In this document: piece after piece, positions 20,301 through 27,257 of the stretch
Layout of the letters: every line of letters starts with the position of its first letter
Numbering within the stretch: the stretch's first letter is position 1
Assembly: GCA_916048095.2 (NCBI GenBank)
Contig: OU696581.1
Coordinates: 86,148 to 150,147, forward strand
Origin: Sacculina carcini
Taxonomy: Eukaryota > Arthropoda > Thecostraca > Sacculinidae
Reading direction: 5' to 3'
Length of the DNA: 64,000 nucleotides
Program-made: the position numbers and the translations under genes
Notes under the pieces: model-generated
The model's database searches: none
What the model was told of the DNA's origin: nothing
What the model saw: only the letters and a program-made list of their open reading frames with translations

Positions 20301-22758
20301 CAGGCGGACGAGGCCGAGCTGATGTCAGATAGTCGCTGTGACGATGACTGCGTCACACGGCGACGTTTAATACGCACGTGGAACAGTGACGCAGACAGGG
20401 AGGTGCAAGCGCTCGAGGCTCTCAAGCTGCACATGCTGGCCACAGCACTGCGGCTGTATGAACGCATGCAACACTCGCAGGTGACTGACTCACTGACAAT
20501 GCTGCTAAAAGGTAAACGTCTCAAGTGACAGCTGCTACACGGGAATAAGTCGAAGCTTATGAACACACACAGGTGTGCCCCGTGCAGCTCGCTGCCACCA
20601 CAGAACCGACCCTCTCCACGCTATGACGCCACAAGGACGGAAGACGTATTAGAGAGGGCCACCTCCCCAGAATGCATAGCATAATATATGACTGATATCT
20701 GGTGCCATCATTTACTGCTGGGTGGACAGGGACTGTTGGATTATTGAATTCACCCAATGAAATTCTTCTCCGCCTGGATTTGAACCACGGACCTCTCGCT
20801 TGTGAGGCGGGTGTGCTAACAACTGCACCACGGAGCCTATCAAACAGTGTTTATCTGAACGTCTATCACACTGTTCATTGAAGATTCCCAAACAGACACT
20901 CACATTTGATTATCACAACATCACAAAACTACATACTCCCAACTATCTGTTTATTGAGTTTTCATTTTTTGTACTGCATGGATTTAACCCTATAACGCCG
21001 GAATTTTGATTCGTGATGGCAAAATTTTTTTTTCGTTTTTTTTTTGTTAATTCTGATGGTGTTGCATCTACTGCCACAAAACAAGATTACCACATTCTTC
21101 CCAGAGCCGTTGCGAGGACTTGTGCCCCCCCCCCCCCCCCCCGAAGGCAACACTTGGGGCCCCCATTATAAATATAGCACCAAATAGTGAATGTATTTAT
21201 TATACATAATCACATAATACAAGCTCAGGTGAAAACATCTGAGCAAAAAGGTAAAGGCCATAAATAATGAATATGATAAATTTTAATATCATACGTGAAG
21301 CAACGGGGCCCCTTAACATTCGCCCCCCCGGCCGGGGGGTACGGTGGGCGGTTGATACGGCTCTGATTCTTCTACTATGATCGATGCATCGTGTAGAAGT
21401 CGTGACAGTTACTGCTACCTACTGGATATTATCAGCACAACATAAGCCAATGAATCAAACGTCACCAAATCGACATGTTCGGCGTTACAGGGTTAATTTG
21501 TGAAATTTTACGAGTACACGCTTGCAATGTTACACCTGCTCAGAGCCGTATCAACCGCCCCCCGTACCCCCCGGCCGGGGGGGGCGAATGTTGAGGGGCC
21601 CCGTTGCTTCACGTATGATATTAAAATTTATCATATTTATTTTGTATATCCTTTACCTTTTTGCTCAGGTGTTTTCACCTTAGCTTGTATTATGTGATTA
21701 TGTATAATGAATACATTCATTATTTGGTGATATATTTATATTGGGGGCCTCAAGTGTTGCCTTCGGTGGGGGGCCTCATAATTCCTCGCAACGGCTCTGC
21801 ACCTACTTACAGTTAAAGTGACCTAACAATCCTGTTTTCACTGATGTTTGGAAGTTTGTGTGTTGTGGCGTGTGAATTACACCGCACTCGTGTGTGTGTG
21901 TTTGTGTGTGTGTGTGTATGATTGCAGGACGTGAACGAGTATGTGCCGCTGCTGTTTGCTCGTGAGACCAGCGCCGATCCTGAAATGTTCATGCTGAATC
22001 ACCTGAATCATGCGGGAGACTCGGCCGGTCTGGAACAGGTCAAATATATGCGGATATTTCATATATCATGTTCAATATATGTCCCCATGTCATCGTATGT
22101 CATATTTCCATCCCTCTTCGCCCCTGTGGTCAGGGGATAATAATACTGCCGCCGTACCCGCTGCGTGTCGTGCAAAAGGCGACTAAATGCGGACCCTCTG
22201 CTTCTTCCCTCGCTGAACTGCCATGTGCAAGGGGAGAGCGATAATTCAACGGAGTTGGCACCACCTTTGATGCTGCAGCTGTCTTCTGTTCTAGCCCCCT
22301 CTTTTCGAAAAAAAAAATCATTTATTTGTTCCTGACTATCATCTCTTTCTGCTTCAGTCTGTCTTTCTATCTTTCTGTTTATTGTCGGACACAATCGACG
22401 TTATTACTACGGCGTCTCGAATCAGCGCTTGTTTCGCTGCTTGAGGAATAACTCGGATGAATGAGTATGACATAACTCATGTTATGAGTATGTTAGTTGT
22501 GCTTACAGCGTGTGTGTGTGTGTGTGTGTGTGTTGTTCGGGCACGCGATGTTGACAGGTTGAGATGTGTCTGCTGGCTGATACATTGTCAGCGACGGTGC
22601 GCGTGCTCAGACCCAGCTGCTACGGACAGCCGGACTTCATCACCTATTATCCGCCGTCGCAGACACCGGCGGGGTCATTGACCTCATGTGTCGGCACGCG
22701 CCACTTGCTCACGCTTATTGCAGAGGACGATCGTCACTACAACATAGCCTGCAGCTGA
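12624..22758 (+). CDS. OTULIN-like deubiquitinase gene with long Ser-rich and transmembrane N-terminal region (spliced)
   Basis: Gene-level entry. The C-terminal exons (within 19451-20081, then 20304-20480, 21928-22038, 22558-22758) encode a full OTULIN/FAM105-type OTU domain, a protease specific in known animals for Met1-linked (linear) ubiquitin. Catalytic Cys lies in VRGDNYCALRA and the catalytic His/Asn pair in EDDRHYN, so the enzyme looks active. Upstream exons at 12771-13072, 13589-13873, 14667-14951, 15923-16863, 18318/18346-18932 and 19162-19278 are GC-rich, open, flanked by splice signals and mostly phase-compatible. They would add a hydrophobic segment, roughly 500 Ser/Gln-rich residues with two SLEWD motifs, and three more membrane segments. 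Joining these to the protease is inference: the link across 16864-18317 is the weakest. They could instead be one or two separate genes. Mammalian OTULINL is membrane-associated but has lost the catalytic residues, whereas here they are kept. Confidence 0.55.
12771..13072 (+). CDS. Candidate exon: membrane segment plus Ser-rich region
   Basis: Acceptor (TG)n-TTTGTCAG, donor CAG/GTGCCA. It begins with two bases of a split codon and ends in phase 0. It encodes a hydrophobic stretch (GGVVLLLGVGSVLCYRLL) followed by Cys/Arg and poly-Ser sequence (SASSSNSSSSSSDD). GC-rich compared with flanking introns. I do not recognise a domain. Confidence 0.45.
13216..13493. mobile_element. hAT-type MITE with perfect 8-bp TSD
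   Basis: 278-bp element with imperfect terminal inverted repeats (CAGTAGCAGGTTCAGAG and CTCTGGTTCTGCCAGTG), flanked by CTACTAAT at 13208-13215 and again at 13494-13501. The 8-bp duplication and CAG-type ends indicate hAT. No ORF. It sits in an intron of the OTULIN-like gene. Confidence 0.85.
13589..13873 (+). CDS. Candidate exon, Ser/Arg-rich, 95 codons
   Basis: Acceptor TTTTGTGTGTTGGTGGCAG, donor CAG/GTCGAC, phase 0 at both ends, which matches the neighbouring exons. It encodes a hydrophilic Ser/Pro/Arg-rich segment (SRPPRRNRRWPRRRGF) followed by SPQSSLSPCSQDS. Probably disordered, with no domain recognised. Confidence 0.45.
13885..14470. repeat. (TCTG/TCTC)n imperfect tetranucleotide and (TG)n array
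   Basis: Long degenerate GTCTGTCTCTCTG array that passes into (TG)n at 14300-14345. The Cys/Leu/Ser/Val ORFs in it are artefacts. It lies in an intron. Confidence 0.9.
14667..14951 (+). CDS. Candidate exon, 95 codons, basic and Ser-rich
   Basis: Acceptor (TG)n-CAG, donor CAG/GTGTGT, phase 0 both ends. It encodes LSDSDCTLLAAYGVSHMG, a Q/S/R-rich stretch with RSTRHRRRRTLSQPDYEP, and a basic Pro/Ser segment. No family recognised. It has the same length as the previous exon, but I see no sequence relation. Confidence 0.45.
14965..15550 (-). mobile_element. hAT MITE family A, copy interrupted by another MITE
   Basis: Reverse-orientation copy of the family also at 36113-36400 and 49400-49688. The shared core includes CCTTTAAAGGAAC, AATATTGAATAAAAAAG and ATTACGTCG read on the minus strand. 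It begins at the end repeat CAGTGGTTCTTAG and is split by the element at 15133-15438, after which homology resumes and fades near 15550. Confidence 0.7.
15133..15438. mobile_element. hAT-type MITE nested in MITE family A
   Basis: Ends CAGGGGTTATTTACC and GGTTAAGAACCCCTG, with an imperfect 8-bp duplication CTTTAAGG/TTTTGAGG. Inserted in the family A copy, so it is the younger of the two. No ORF. Confidence 0.7.
15750..15918. repeat. TG/TATG/TTTG microsatellite ahead of an acceptor
   Basis: GTGTATG/GTTTGTG tract that ends at the acceptor of the exon starting at 15923. ORFs here are Cys/Val artefacts. Confidence 0.85.
15923..16863 (+). CDS. Candidate large exon, Ser-rich with two SLEWD motifs
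   Basis: 941 bp, acceptor GTTTGTCTGACAG, donor TCCAG/GTGAGC. It starts in phase 0 and ends after two bases of a codon. It encodes about 313 residues: an Arg-rich start, an acidic/hydrophobic segment (LSLDLADDASLDLDLS), a short predicted helix (WDQLMQQLDVLKRDVSCL) and long Ser/Ala/Gly runs. SLEWD occurs twice (SLEWDSPVHGW and SLEWDHTG). High GC and low stop density support real coding. The function is unknown to me. Confidence 0.55.
17085..17213 (-). mobile_element. hAT MITE family C fragment
   Basis: Reverse-orientation piece related to 48923-49164: shared CTTCGCCAAGCC, TTTTTCCTTAGCCCCC and terminal GCCGCCACTG. Only one terminus is present. Confidence 0.65.
17422..17500 (+). mobile_element. 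hAT-like terminal fragment
   Basis: CAGTGTTTCCAAACCTTTTTC followed by GCGACC and CGCGACCCA resembles the common hAT end type. I did not find a matching other end or target duplication. Confidence 0.3.
18318..18932 (+). CDS. Candidate exon encoding three membrane segments
   Basis: Open for about 200 codons, with hydrophobic stretches TVIVPPLFLLTVAIPAHLL, LSVLCVAVLCVVVAATVHVY and SGWSLALVCAVCWPHLM, then an acidic tail (VEDGGGGVDEAAAA) and DYECVPRVVGTG. The start is uncertain. 18318 fits the phase of the previous exon, but 18346, after TGTGTGTGTATGCAG, looks like the better splice site. An in-frame ATG at about 18391 could also start a separate gene. The donor AT/GTAACA at 18933 leaves two bases that fit the next exon; without splicing the frame stops two bases later. 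It is not a KASH domain and I cannot name it. Confidence 0.45.
19162..19278 (+). CDS. Candidate exon, Ser/Pro/Thr-rich
   Basis: 117 bp, acceptor TTCGACGAG, donor CCACT/GTCAGT. The one-base start and two-base end fit both neighbours. It encodes LLSDSALTPGVDTSSGYEGM and then SRTPLSPVTETPL. The acceptor is one of the two without a TG tract and is the least certain of the chain. Confidence 0.45.
19451..20081 (+). CDS. OTULIN domain exon 1 (catalytic Cys)
   Basis: Acceptor (TG)n-GGCAG, donor CTG/GTGCGT, ends in phase 0. The first ~120 codons are Ser/Ala/Arg-rich linker. Then RRGYEQLEPLTGHSHVQLVR leads into DNYCALRAALFQQL, which matches the OTULIN region around its catalytic Cys, followed by W-rich helices (GWLQNWSFACRLSF). 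Strong family match. Confidence 0.85.
20304..20480 (+). CDS. OTULIN domain exon 2
   Basis: 59 codons, acceptor TGTGTGTGTTGGCAG, donor CGCAG/GTGACT, phase 0. It encodes the helical part with EVQALEALKLHMLATALRLY, equivalent to the 'Y-L-YEAVKFLMLNRAIELY' helix of OTULIN. Confidence 0.85.
20508..20838 (-). mobile_element. tRNA-Val-derived SINE, near full length
   Basis: Minus-strand copy with complete tRNA-like head (CTCCGTGGTGCAGTTG; anticodon arm CCTCACAAGCG; B box GGTTCAAATCC), central body (AGGGACTGTTGG reverse complement, GGAGGTGGCCCTC) and a tail ending near GTAGCAGCTGTCACTTGA. It matches 52354-52682 over its length. It lies 27 bp after the donor of the preceding exon. Confidence 0.88.
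20988..21492. mobile_element. piggyBac-type MITE
   Basis: Flanked by TTAA at 20984-20987 and 21493-21496. Inverted ends CCCTATAACGCCGGAA and TTCGGCGTTACAGGG. TTAA plus CCC-type ends are the piggyBac hallmark. It has no transposase and is interrupted by the hAT MITE at 21112-21365. Confidence 0.85.
21112..21365 (+). mobile_element. hAT MITE (CAGAGCCGT ends), nested in the piggyBac MITE
   Basis: Ends CAGAGCCGTTGCGAGG and ATACGGCTCTG, with target duplication ATTCTTCC/ATTCTTCT (7 of 8). It contains a poly-C run. A second copy in the opposite direction is at 21541-21799. Confidence 0.85.
21541..21799 (-). mobile_element. hAT MITE (CAGAGCCGT ends), inverted second copy
   Basis: Same family as 21112-21365 but reversed, with duplication CACCTGCT/CACCTACT (7 of 8). 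With the first copy it makes a ~255-bp inverted pair separated by 175 bp that could fold as a long hairpin in the OTULIN intron transcript. Confidence 0.85.
21928..22038 (+). CDS. OTULIN domain exon 3
   Basis: 37 codons, acceptor (TG)n-TATGATTGCAG, donor GAACAG/GTCAAA, phase 0. It encodes VPLLFARETSADPEMFMLNH then LNHAGDSAGLEQ, matching the 'LLFARDTSNDP...HLNQVGHTGGLEQ' part of OTULIN. Confidence 0.87.
22558..22758 (+). CDS. OTULIN domain terminal exon (catalytic His/Asn)
   Basis: 66 codons plus TGA, after (TG)n and ATGTTGACAG. It begins VEMCLLADTLSATVRVLRP, reads through a PP-rich loop, and ends LTLIAEDDRHYNIACS. The catalytic His and Asn of the OTULIN triad are both present. The PDZ-ligand tail of mammalian OTULIN is absent. 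Confidence 0.87.
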   Translation, partial: VEMCLLADTLSATVRVLRPSCYGQPDFITYYPPSQTPAGSLTSCVGTRHLLTLIAEDDRHYNIACS

Positions 22759-22922
22759 TCATGCATCCTCTTCTCCTCTGCCTCAAGTCCTCCATTCCCT
22801 CACTCTCTTTCTGTCCGTGTGTGTCTCGTCGACAAGTGGTGTTGTTGTTGCTATCACTGGGCCTGTACAATTGAGCGTGCTTGTCGTCGTGTTCATATAT
22901 CACACACACACACACACACACA

Positions 22923-22957
<35 letters not shown>

Positions 22958-23690
22958 TGTGTCCGGCACACAATCCAACATTGCCAATCAACTGGGATAC
23001 TGTTTGTATGTATGTCTGTGTGTGTGTATGAATAAGCCAATATGTTTAACTGGGCTCATAGCCAACGGTGGGGGGTGAATTATACGTGTGTTACTTCCGT
23101 GCCGTCTTGTGTGTGTGTGTGTAGCGTCATGCTAGTGGTTCCTTGTTAGCACGGAGGCAGCAAATACTACTACGAGGCAGTGGGCAGGTACTGAGCAGTA
23201 CCTGACGTGATCCGTATGCCTGAGTCTGTCTGTGTAGTTGATTATCAGTTAAACACGTCTACGTTGCCGGCGGTAATGAACAGACATTGTTGACATTGTG
23301 ACAGTATTACTGTAGCCGTCGTATATCCTATAGCGAACTCATCATCATACTGTGTGCGCGTGCGAGTGTGTGAGGAAACATTCATCATTTGTTATCACGA
23401 CCAAGCTGCTATTTATGTTTGTCTCTCTCTGTGTGTGTGTGCATATATATGTATGTTGTGTATATGTCTATTGGCGTGCACAAATTATGCATGGCATGTA
23501 TGTTTACGGCGAGTGTTAGCATAGAAGCGTTGTTGTTACAGTCCACGTCACATCCGTTCAACTGCTGGCAAATATACTCGCCTGTGTTTATTACATATTA
23601 TATTGTACGCTGATCGGAAACTCAAACAACACACACACACATGTATCACACTATAACTCACTCACCGACACACACAAACACACAAATGGA
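22759..23690. other. 3' flank of OTULIN-like gene, no gene seen
   Basis: Probable 3' UTR followed by a (CA)n tract at 22903-22952 and gene-free DNA up to mRpS21. I did not see a canonical AATAAA close to the stop codon. Confidence 0.5.
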
Positions 23691-23807
23691 TCAGTCGCAG
23701 CCCACCCAGGCGGGCAGGCGGTTCTTGCGCATGATAAACTGCAATTTTCTGTCCATTTCCTCGTGATAAATGGCCTTGCAGCGCTCGAAATTGATGCGTC
23801 GTCGGTA
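23691..23807 (-). CDS. mRpS21: mRpS21 exon 3
   Basis: 38 codons plus TGA. Encodes the basic C-terminal helix region ending WVGCD. Acceptor TTGTTCACAG. Confidence 0.93.
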   Translation of the reverse strand, partial: YRRRINFERCKAIYHEEMDRKLQFIMRKNRLPAWVGCD

Positions 23808-24475
23808 CTGTGAACAAATAAGCCGACATACACAAAACAACAAGCCGGTGATTTCCATTTACTCATTGCTCCAATCAACATTCGAGAAAACAAACTTAAA
23901 TTACTCACGACACTACGATCACCGTGAACAATTGCACAAGTTTTCCCATTGACGCTTTAGCATACGATGTCAGGGGAACAAATTTGGTCAGATTCGTGTG
24001 AACTGGTGAACATATTATTAACGATCACAATATTATTGCCGTAGACGGCGAGTGGAGATTGAGTAATATATAATAGTGTAATATAGGACACTCACAATGG
24101 TTGGTTTCTCGTAGTACTTCATGCGTCGATACCGCTCCAAAAAGCCCTCCTGTGTGAGAATCCTGCGAACAGGCAAAATGAATCAATAACCCGCTCGAAT
24201 GAAAGAATCAAGCTCTCACTTGTCACAGACCCAAATACAGCTCCACATCGTGTTCGAATCTCAAAAAACAAATACAAAATAAACCCAAAACTGATCAACT
24301 GAATATATGGATGCACTGCTAGAAATGTAAAAGAGTGACATAGCACACGAATGAGACAAACGACAGATGTAGATTAGATAACAACAAACCTGTTAATCAC
24401 CCGCATAGCACTATCAACGTCATTGTCTTGAAGAAAAACTGTACGTGCCAGAAACCTTGGATGCAACCTGGGCAT
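23691..24475 (-). CDS. mRpS21: Mitochondrial small ribosomal subunit protein bS21m (3 exons)
   Basis: Minus-strand gene in three exons: 24475-24390, 24162-24096 and 23807-23691, giving an 89-residue protein; human MRPS21 has 87. It encodes the conserved core in order: LARTVFLQDNDVDSAMRVIN, then RILTQEGFLERYRRMKYYEK, then RRRINFERCKAIYHEEMDRK and FIMRKNRLPAWVGC at the C-terminus. These correspond to the bS21 fold that binds 12S rRNA at the platform of the mitochondrial 28S subunit. Splice phases agree (AG/G and ATT/TAC) and donors are GTTTGT and GTGAGT. The start MPRLHPRF is the first ATG in frame and fits the family length. Its acceptors (TTCGCAG, TTCACAG) lack the TG tract seen in plus-strand genes. 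Very confident. Confidence 0.93.
24096..24162 (-). CDS. mRpS21: mRpS21 exon 2
   Basis: 67 bp with one base completing the split Arg codon, then 22 codons ending KYYEKPTI. Acceptor TTCGCAG, donor ATT/GTGAGT. Confidence 0.93.
24390..24475 (-). CDS. mRpS21: mRpS21 exon 1
   Basis: 28 codons plus two bases, from ATG at 24475 to donor AACAG/GTTTGT. Starts MPRLHPRFLARTV. Confidence 0.92.
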
Positions 24476-24654
24476 CGTGCATCAAGTCGTACTGAAAAAC
24501 TTATCAATAGGTCTGAAAAATATGGGGTAAATGGCACTTAGCACACAAAGCTGAAGGCCAGTATATTGAAGGAAGAATATTGTACATAACTATGAAAGAA
24601 AACAAAAACAAAGTCAGTTGCAGATAAACCACAAGAAAATATGATACAATATTT

Positions 24655-25225
24655 TAAGGTGTAAATGTTGCCCCGCGCCGTATATGACTCTCATTCGTTC
24701 TTTTAGATCACCCTTTAAGTCAACCTTGGGAATATATAGGAAATACAGAGACGAAATAGGAAAGGTAGACTACATGTATGATAATAGACCGGCATCAGAA
24801 ATTTTTTTTAGGGCTCGAACAAATTGTATGCAACTAAACAATAGGGTGTGGACAGAAGAAAACAAATGCCCGATGTGCGAAAATGAAAATGAAAATTTAG
24901 AGCATTTTATGTTGAAGTGTGAGGGATATGCCGATCTGAGGGAAAAGGTAGGGGCGTTGAGCGGACAGGGGGAGACAGCTGAAGAAGCCATAGGAAGAGC
25001 ATTGTTTATTTTTGAAAACAAGGAAGAAATGGAAAAGGTGAAAGAGGGATTGTATGGTTTTTGGAAAAGGAGGAAGAAAAGGGAAAATGGAATAAAAACA
25101 GAATAGAAACACGGAACGGACGAACAGGACGAACATATTGATATTAAGTGATACAAATATGAGCGAAGAGGGGCCGTTGCAAAGGCTAACCCTCAACCTT
25201 TCATCTGATCTGATCTGATCACATC
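24655..25225 (+). pseudogene. 5'-truncated LINE, C-terminal zinc-knuckle region
   Basis: An ORF of about 140 codons (24684-25106) carries CPMCENENENLEHFMLKC, the CCHC-type finger (C-x2-C...H-x4-C) found at the C-terminus of many non-LTR retrotransposon ORF2 proteins. It ends in a Lys/Glu-rich tail. The insert finishes in short tandem units (ATCTG repeated at about 25202-25219), which are typical of LINE tails. It lies just beyond the 3' end of GNL2, on the opposite strand. It has no RT domain, so it is a dead 5' truncation. Confidence 0.7.
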
Positions 25226-25331
25226 GCTTTGTTTTGTGAGAATCTATAATATAACCACAACACACGTATGCGTTTTTATATTGAACAAATATGTCTCACT
25301 TGCAAAACAAAAACCAAGCAAAGAACACATT

Positions 25332-27257
25332 CTATGCACTCTTTTTCGTTTTTCTCCTGTTTTTCACGTCGACCACTCTGTAGAAATTGGAGCCAACCTG
25401 TCGTCTCTTGCCTGCCCGTTCTTTTCGTCGCCTTTCTTTGGCGGTTTTACGTTTCAACTGGGGCAAATCATCATCGGCAGCATCAGCTTGCTTGCTTTTC
25501 GTAGCAGCTTTCCTATCTTTCACGATATCAACAGAAGCAGGCGCATCAGACGATGAGATTTGCACGCTGCTAACATCCGCTTCATCCTCATCGTCTGACT
25601 TTTGCTCCTCTCCATCGGAGACAAACAAATCACCTGTCTGTTCAACAGGCACATCGTCCATCTCATCGAACTCCAAGTCCTGAACTATACGGCTGAGATC
25701 TTGTGGAACAGCCGACACCTTGGTCATATCTGCTGATTGTTCATCCGCACTTTCATCCTTATTTTCAGCCGGTGTAACTTCGGTGAGTTCGGAGCTCACT
25801 TCCGCACCTTTAGTAGAATGATCCTCAACATCACGAGCAGCACCACAACCTGGAGGAGCCACAAAATACGGAATCCTGCCCCGCTGAAAGTCGTTGAGAA
25901 TTTGCTTGGCAACAGTGTTGGAGTCTGGATTGCCGCCCTTCAACAGCTTGCCAGTGCGACGAGCTACTTGCTCGAGAAAGTGTTCGGTATCCGTCCAGTC
26001 GCTGATACCGTACGTACGTTGCATGTATACAGTTTTGACACGCTGCAGAACAGCGTCAATATGGTCCTCTGGTGAAGACACGAGTTCGACCCGTACCACG
26101 CCCTTCAACACCTTCTCGGTGTCGGTCTCCGCCGACGGGTACACAACGCCGGGACAATCGATCAAGTAAATGCGCCTCATCAGCGTGATGTACTGCCACA
26201 CCTTGGTCTCACCAGCCAGAGGAGCGACCTTGCACACCTTCTTCGACTTGAGCGTGTTGATGATCGAACTCTTTCCAACATTCGGGTAGCCAATGAAACC
26301 CACGCTGATTTGTTTCTTGTCGATATGGAGTTTGCCAAACTGTCGCAGCAGGCTGATCAAGGCGCCTTTGCCAAATGGGTTGGTCACTGATGCGTGGAAC
26401 GCCAGCGCCGGATATTCCTGACTAAGCAAGGCAATCCAGCGCTGAGTGATCCACGTGGGGACGAGGTCGACCTTATTGATGACAAATATCAAGTGCTTGT
26501 GCGCCTTTTCTTTCTTAAGAAACTTCTCTACGTACGGACAGCGCGTGCCCATGGGATCACGGGCGTCCAGAACCTGTACAACAACATCGGACGAGTCCAG
26601 CACCTTGTACAATTCGCTCCATATCCTCTTGCTCTGGCCGGCCGCCATCACCCAGTCGCGGGGGCCATCGCGACACTCCGGCTGCTCTCTGACAATGTTG
26701 CTGTCTTTGAGCGGCTCGTACTGAGCACTCGTCTTTTCCACAAGTTCAACATAACTCTTCAAATCAGCCGACACAATCTTGGGCCGCTTGCGACGGTGTT
26801 TGGCACTGAATACACTATCGAAGCTTTCCGTATCGAGTAAATGCACTCGCTTGTTGCGTGCACGTTCCGATAAAAGAGTGACGGGTAGTTGGTTGGGCTT
26901 AAGAACCACCTGGTATGGATCTTTGATCACCGATCCCAGTTGCTCCTGAAATTTCTGCAGTGCCGAGTTGGAGATCACCTTGGTGTTGCCGAACCAGCGC
27001 TGGTTTGGCTCGACCCGCGCAACAGAGCCGGCCGGCAAGCGGCCCTGGAACGGCGCCGCCCGCAACACCTTGCCGTGACGGTTACGCTTGGGCTTCTGGT
27101 TGCGATACATCTGCAGGCGGCGGATGGTCGTGCTGTCTCGAGCGCGAGCAGCACCGCGCAACTCCACCTGCTTGCTCGAACGATCCGGATTCATGCTGTG
27201 ACCAGCGGGATTCTTGCCCGACCTCCGGGACTTATCTGCTCCACTAAACTTGGCCAT
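25332..27257 (-). CDS. GNL2: Nucleolar GTP-binding protein 2 (GNL2/NOG2/NGP1)
   Basis: A single uninterrupted 641-codon ORF on the minus strand. The N-terminal ~200 residues match the NGP1NT region. A circularly permuted GTPase domain follows, with motifs in the order G4 NKVD (261-264), G5 SVTNPFGKG (about 290-298), G1 GYPNVGKSS (323-331), G2 around GETK (349-352) and G3 DCPG (367-370). An acidic Ser/Glu/Asp-rich segment and a basic C-terminus ([11 protein letters not shown]) follow. NOG2 acts in the nucleolus and nucleoplasm in late assembly and export checking of the 60S subunit. The ATG sits in a good context (AAAATGGCC). It has no introns, unlike its neighbours; it could be an ancient retrocopy or a lineage-specific intron loss. 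The reading frame is intact, so it is probably functional. Confidence 0.96.
   Translation of the reverse strand: MAKFSGADKSRRSGKNPAGHSMNPDRSSKQVELRGAARARDSTTIRRLQMYRNQKPKRNRHGKVLRAAPFQGRLPAGSVARVEPNQRWFGNTKVISNSALQKFQEQLGSVIKDPYQVVLKPNQLPVTLLSERARNKRVHLLDTESFDSVFSAKHRRKRPKIVSADLKSYVELVEKTSAQYEPLKDSNIVREQPECRDGPRDWVMAAGQSKRIWSELYKVLDSSDVVVQVLDARDPMGTRCPYVEKFLKKEKAHKHLIFVINKVDLVPTWITQRWIALLSQEYPALAFHASVTNPFGKGALISLLRQFGKLHIDKKQISVGFIGYPNVGKSSIINTLKSKKVCKVAPLAGETKVWQYITLMRRIYLIDCPGVVYPSAETDTEKVLKGVVRVELVSSPEDHIDAVLQRVKTVYMQRTYGISDWTDTEHFLEQVARRTGKLLKGGNPDSNTVAKQILNDFQRGRIPYFVAPPGCGAARDVEDHSTKGAEVSSELTEVTPAENKDESADEQSADMTKVSAVPQDLSRIVQDLEFDEMDDVPVEQTGDLFVSDGEEQKSDDEDEADVSSVQISSSDAPASVDIVKDRKAATKSKQADAADDDLPQLKRKTAKERRRKERAGKRRQVGSNFYRVVDVKNRRKTKKSA

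Noticed and set aside
24684..25106. Host zinc-finger protein of 140 residues
   Set aside because: The CCHC pattern and Lys-rich end match LINE ORF2 C-termini, and a (ATCTG)n tail follows.
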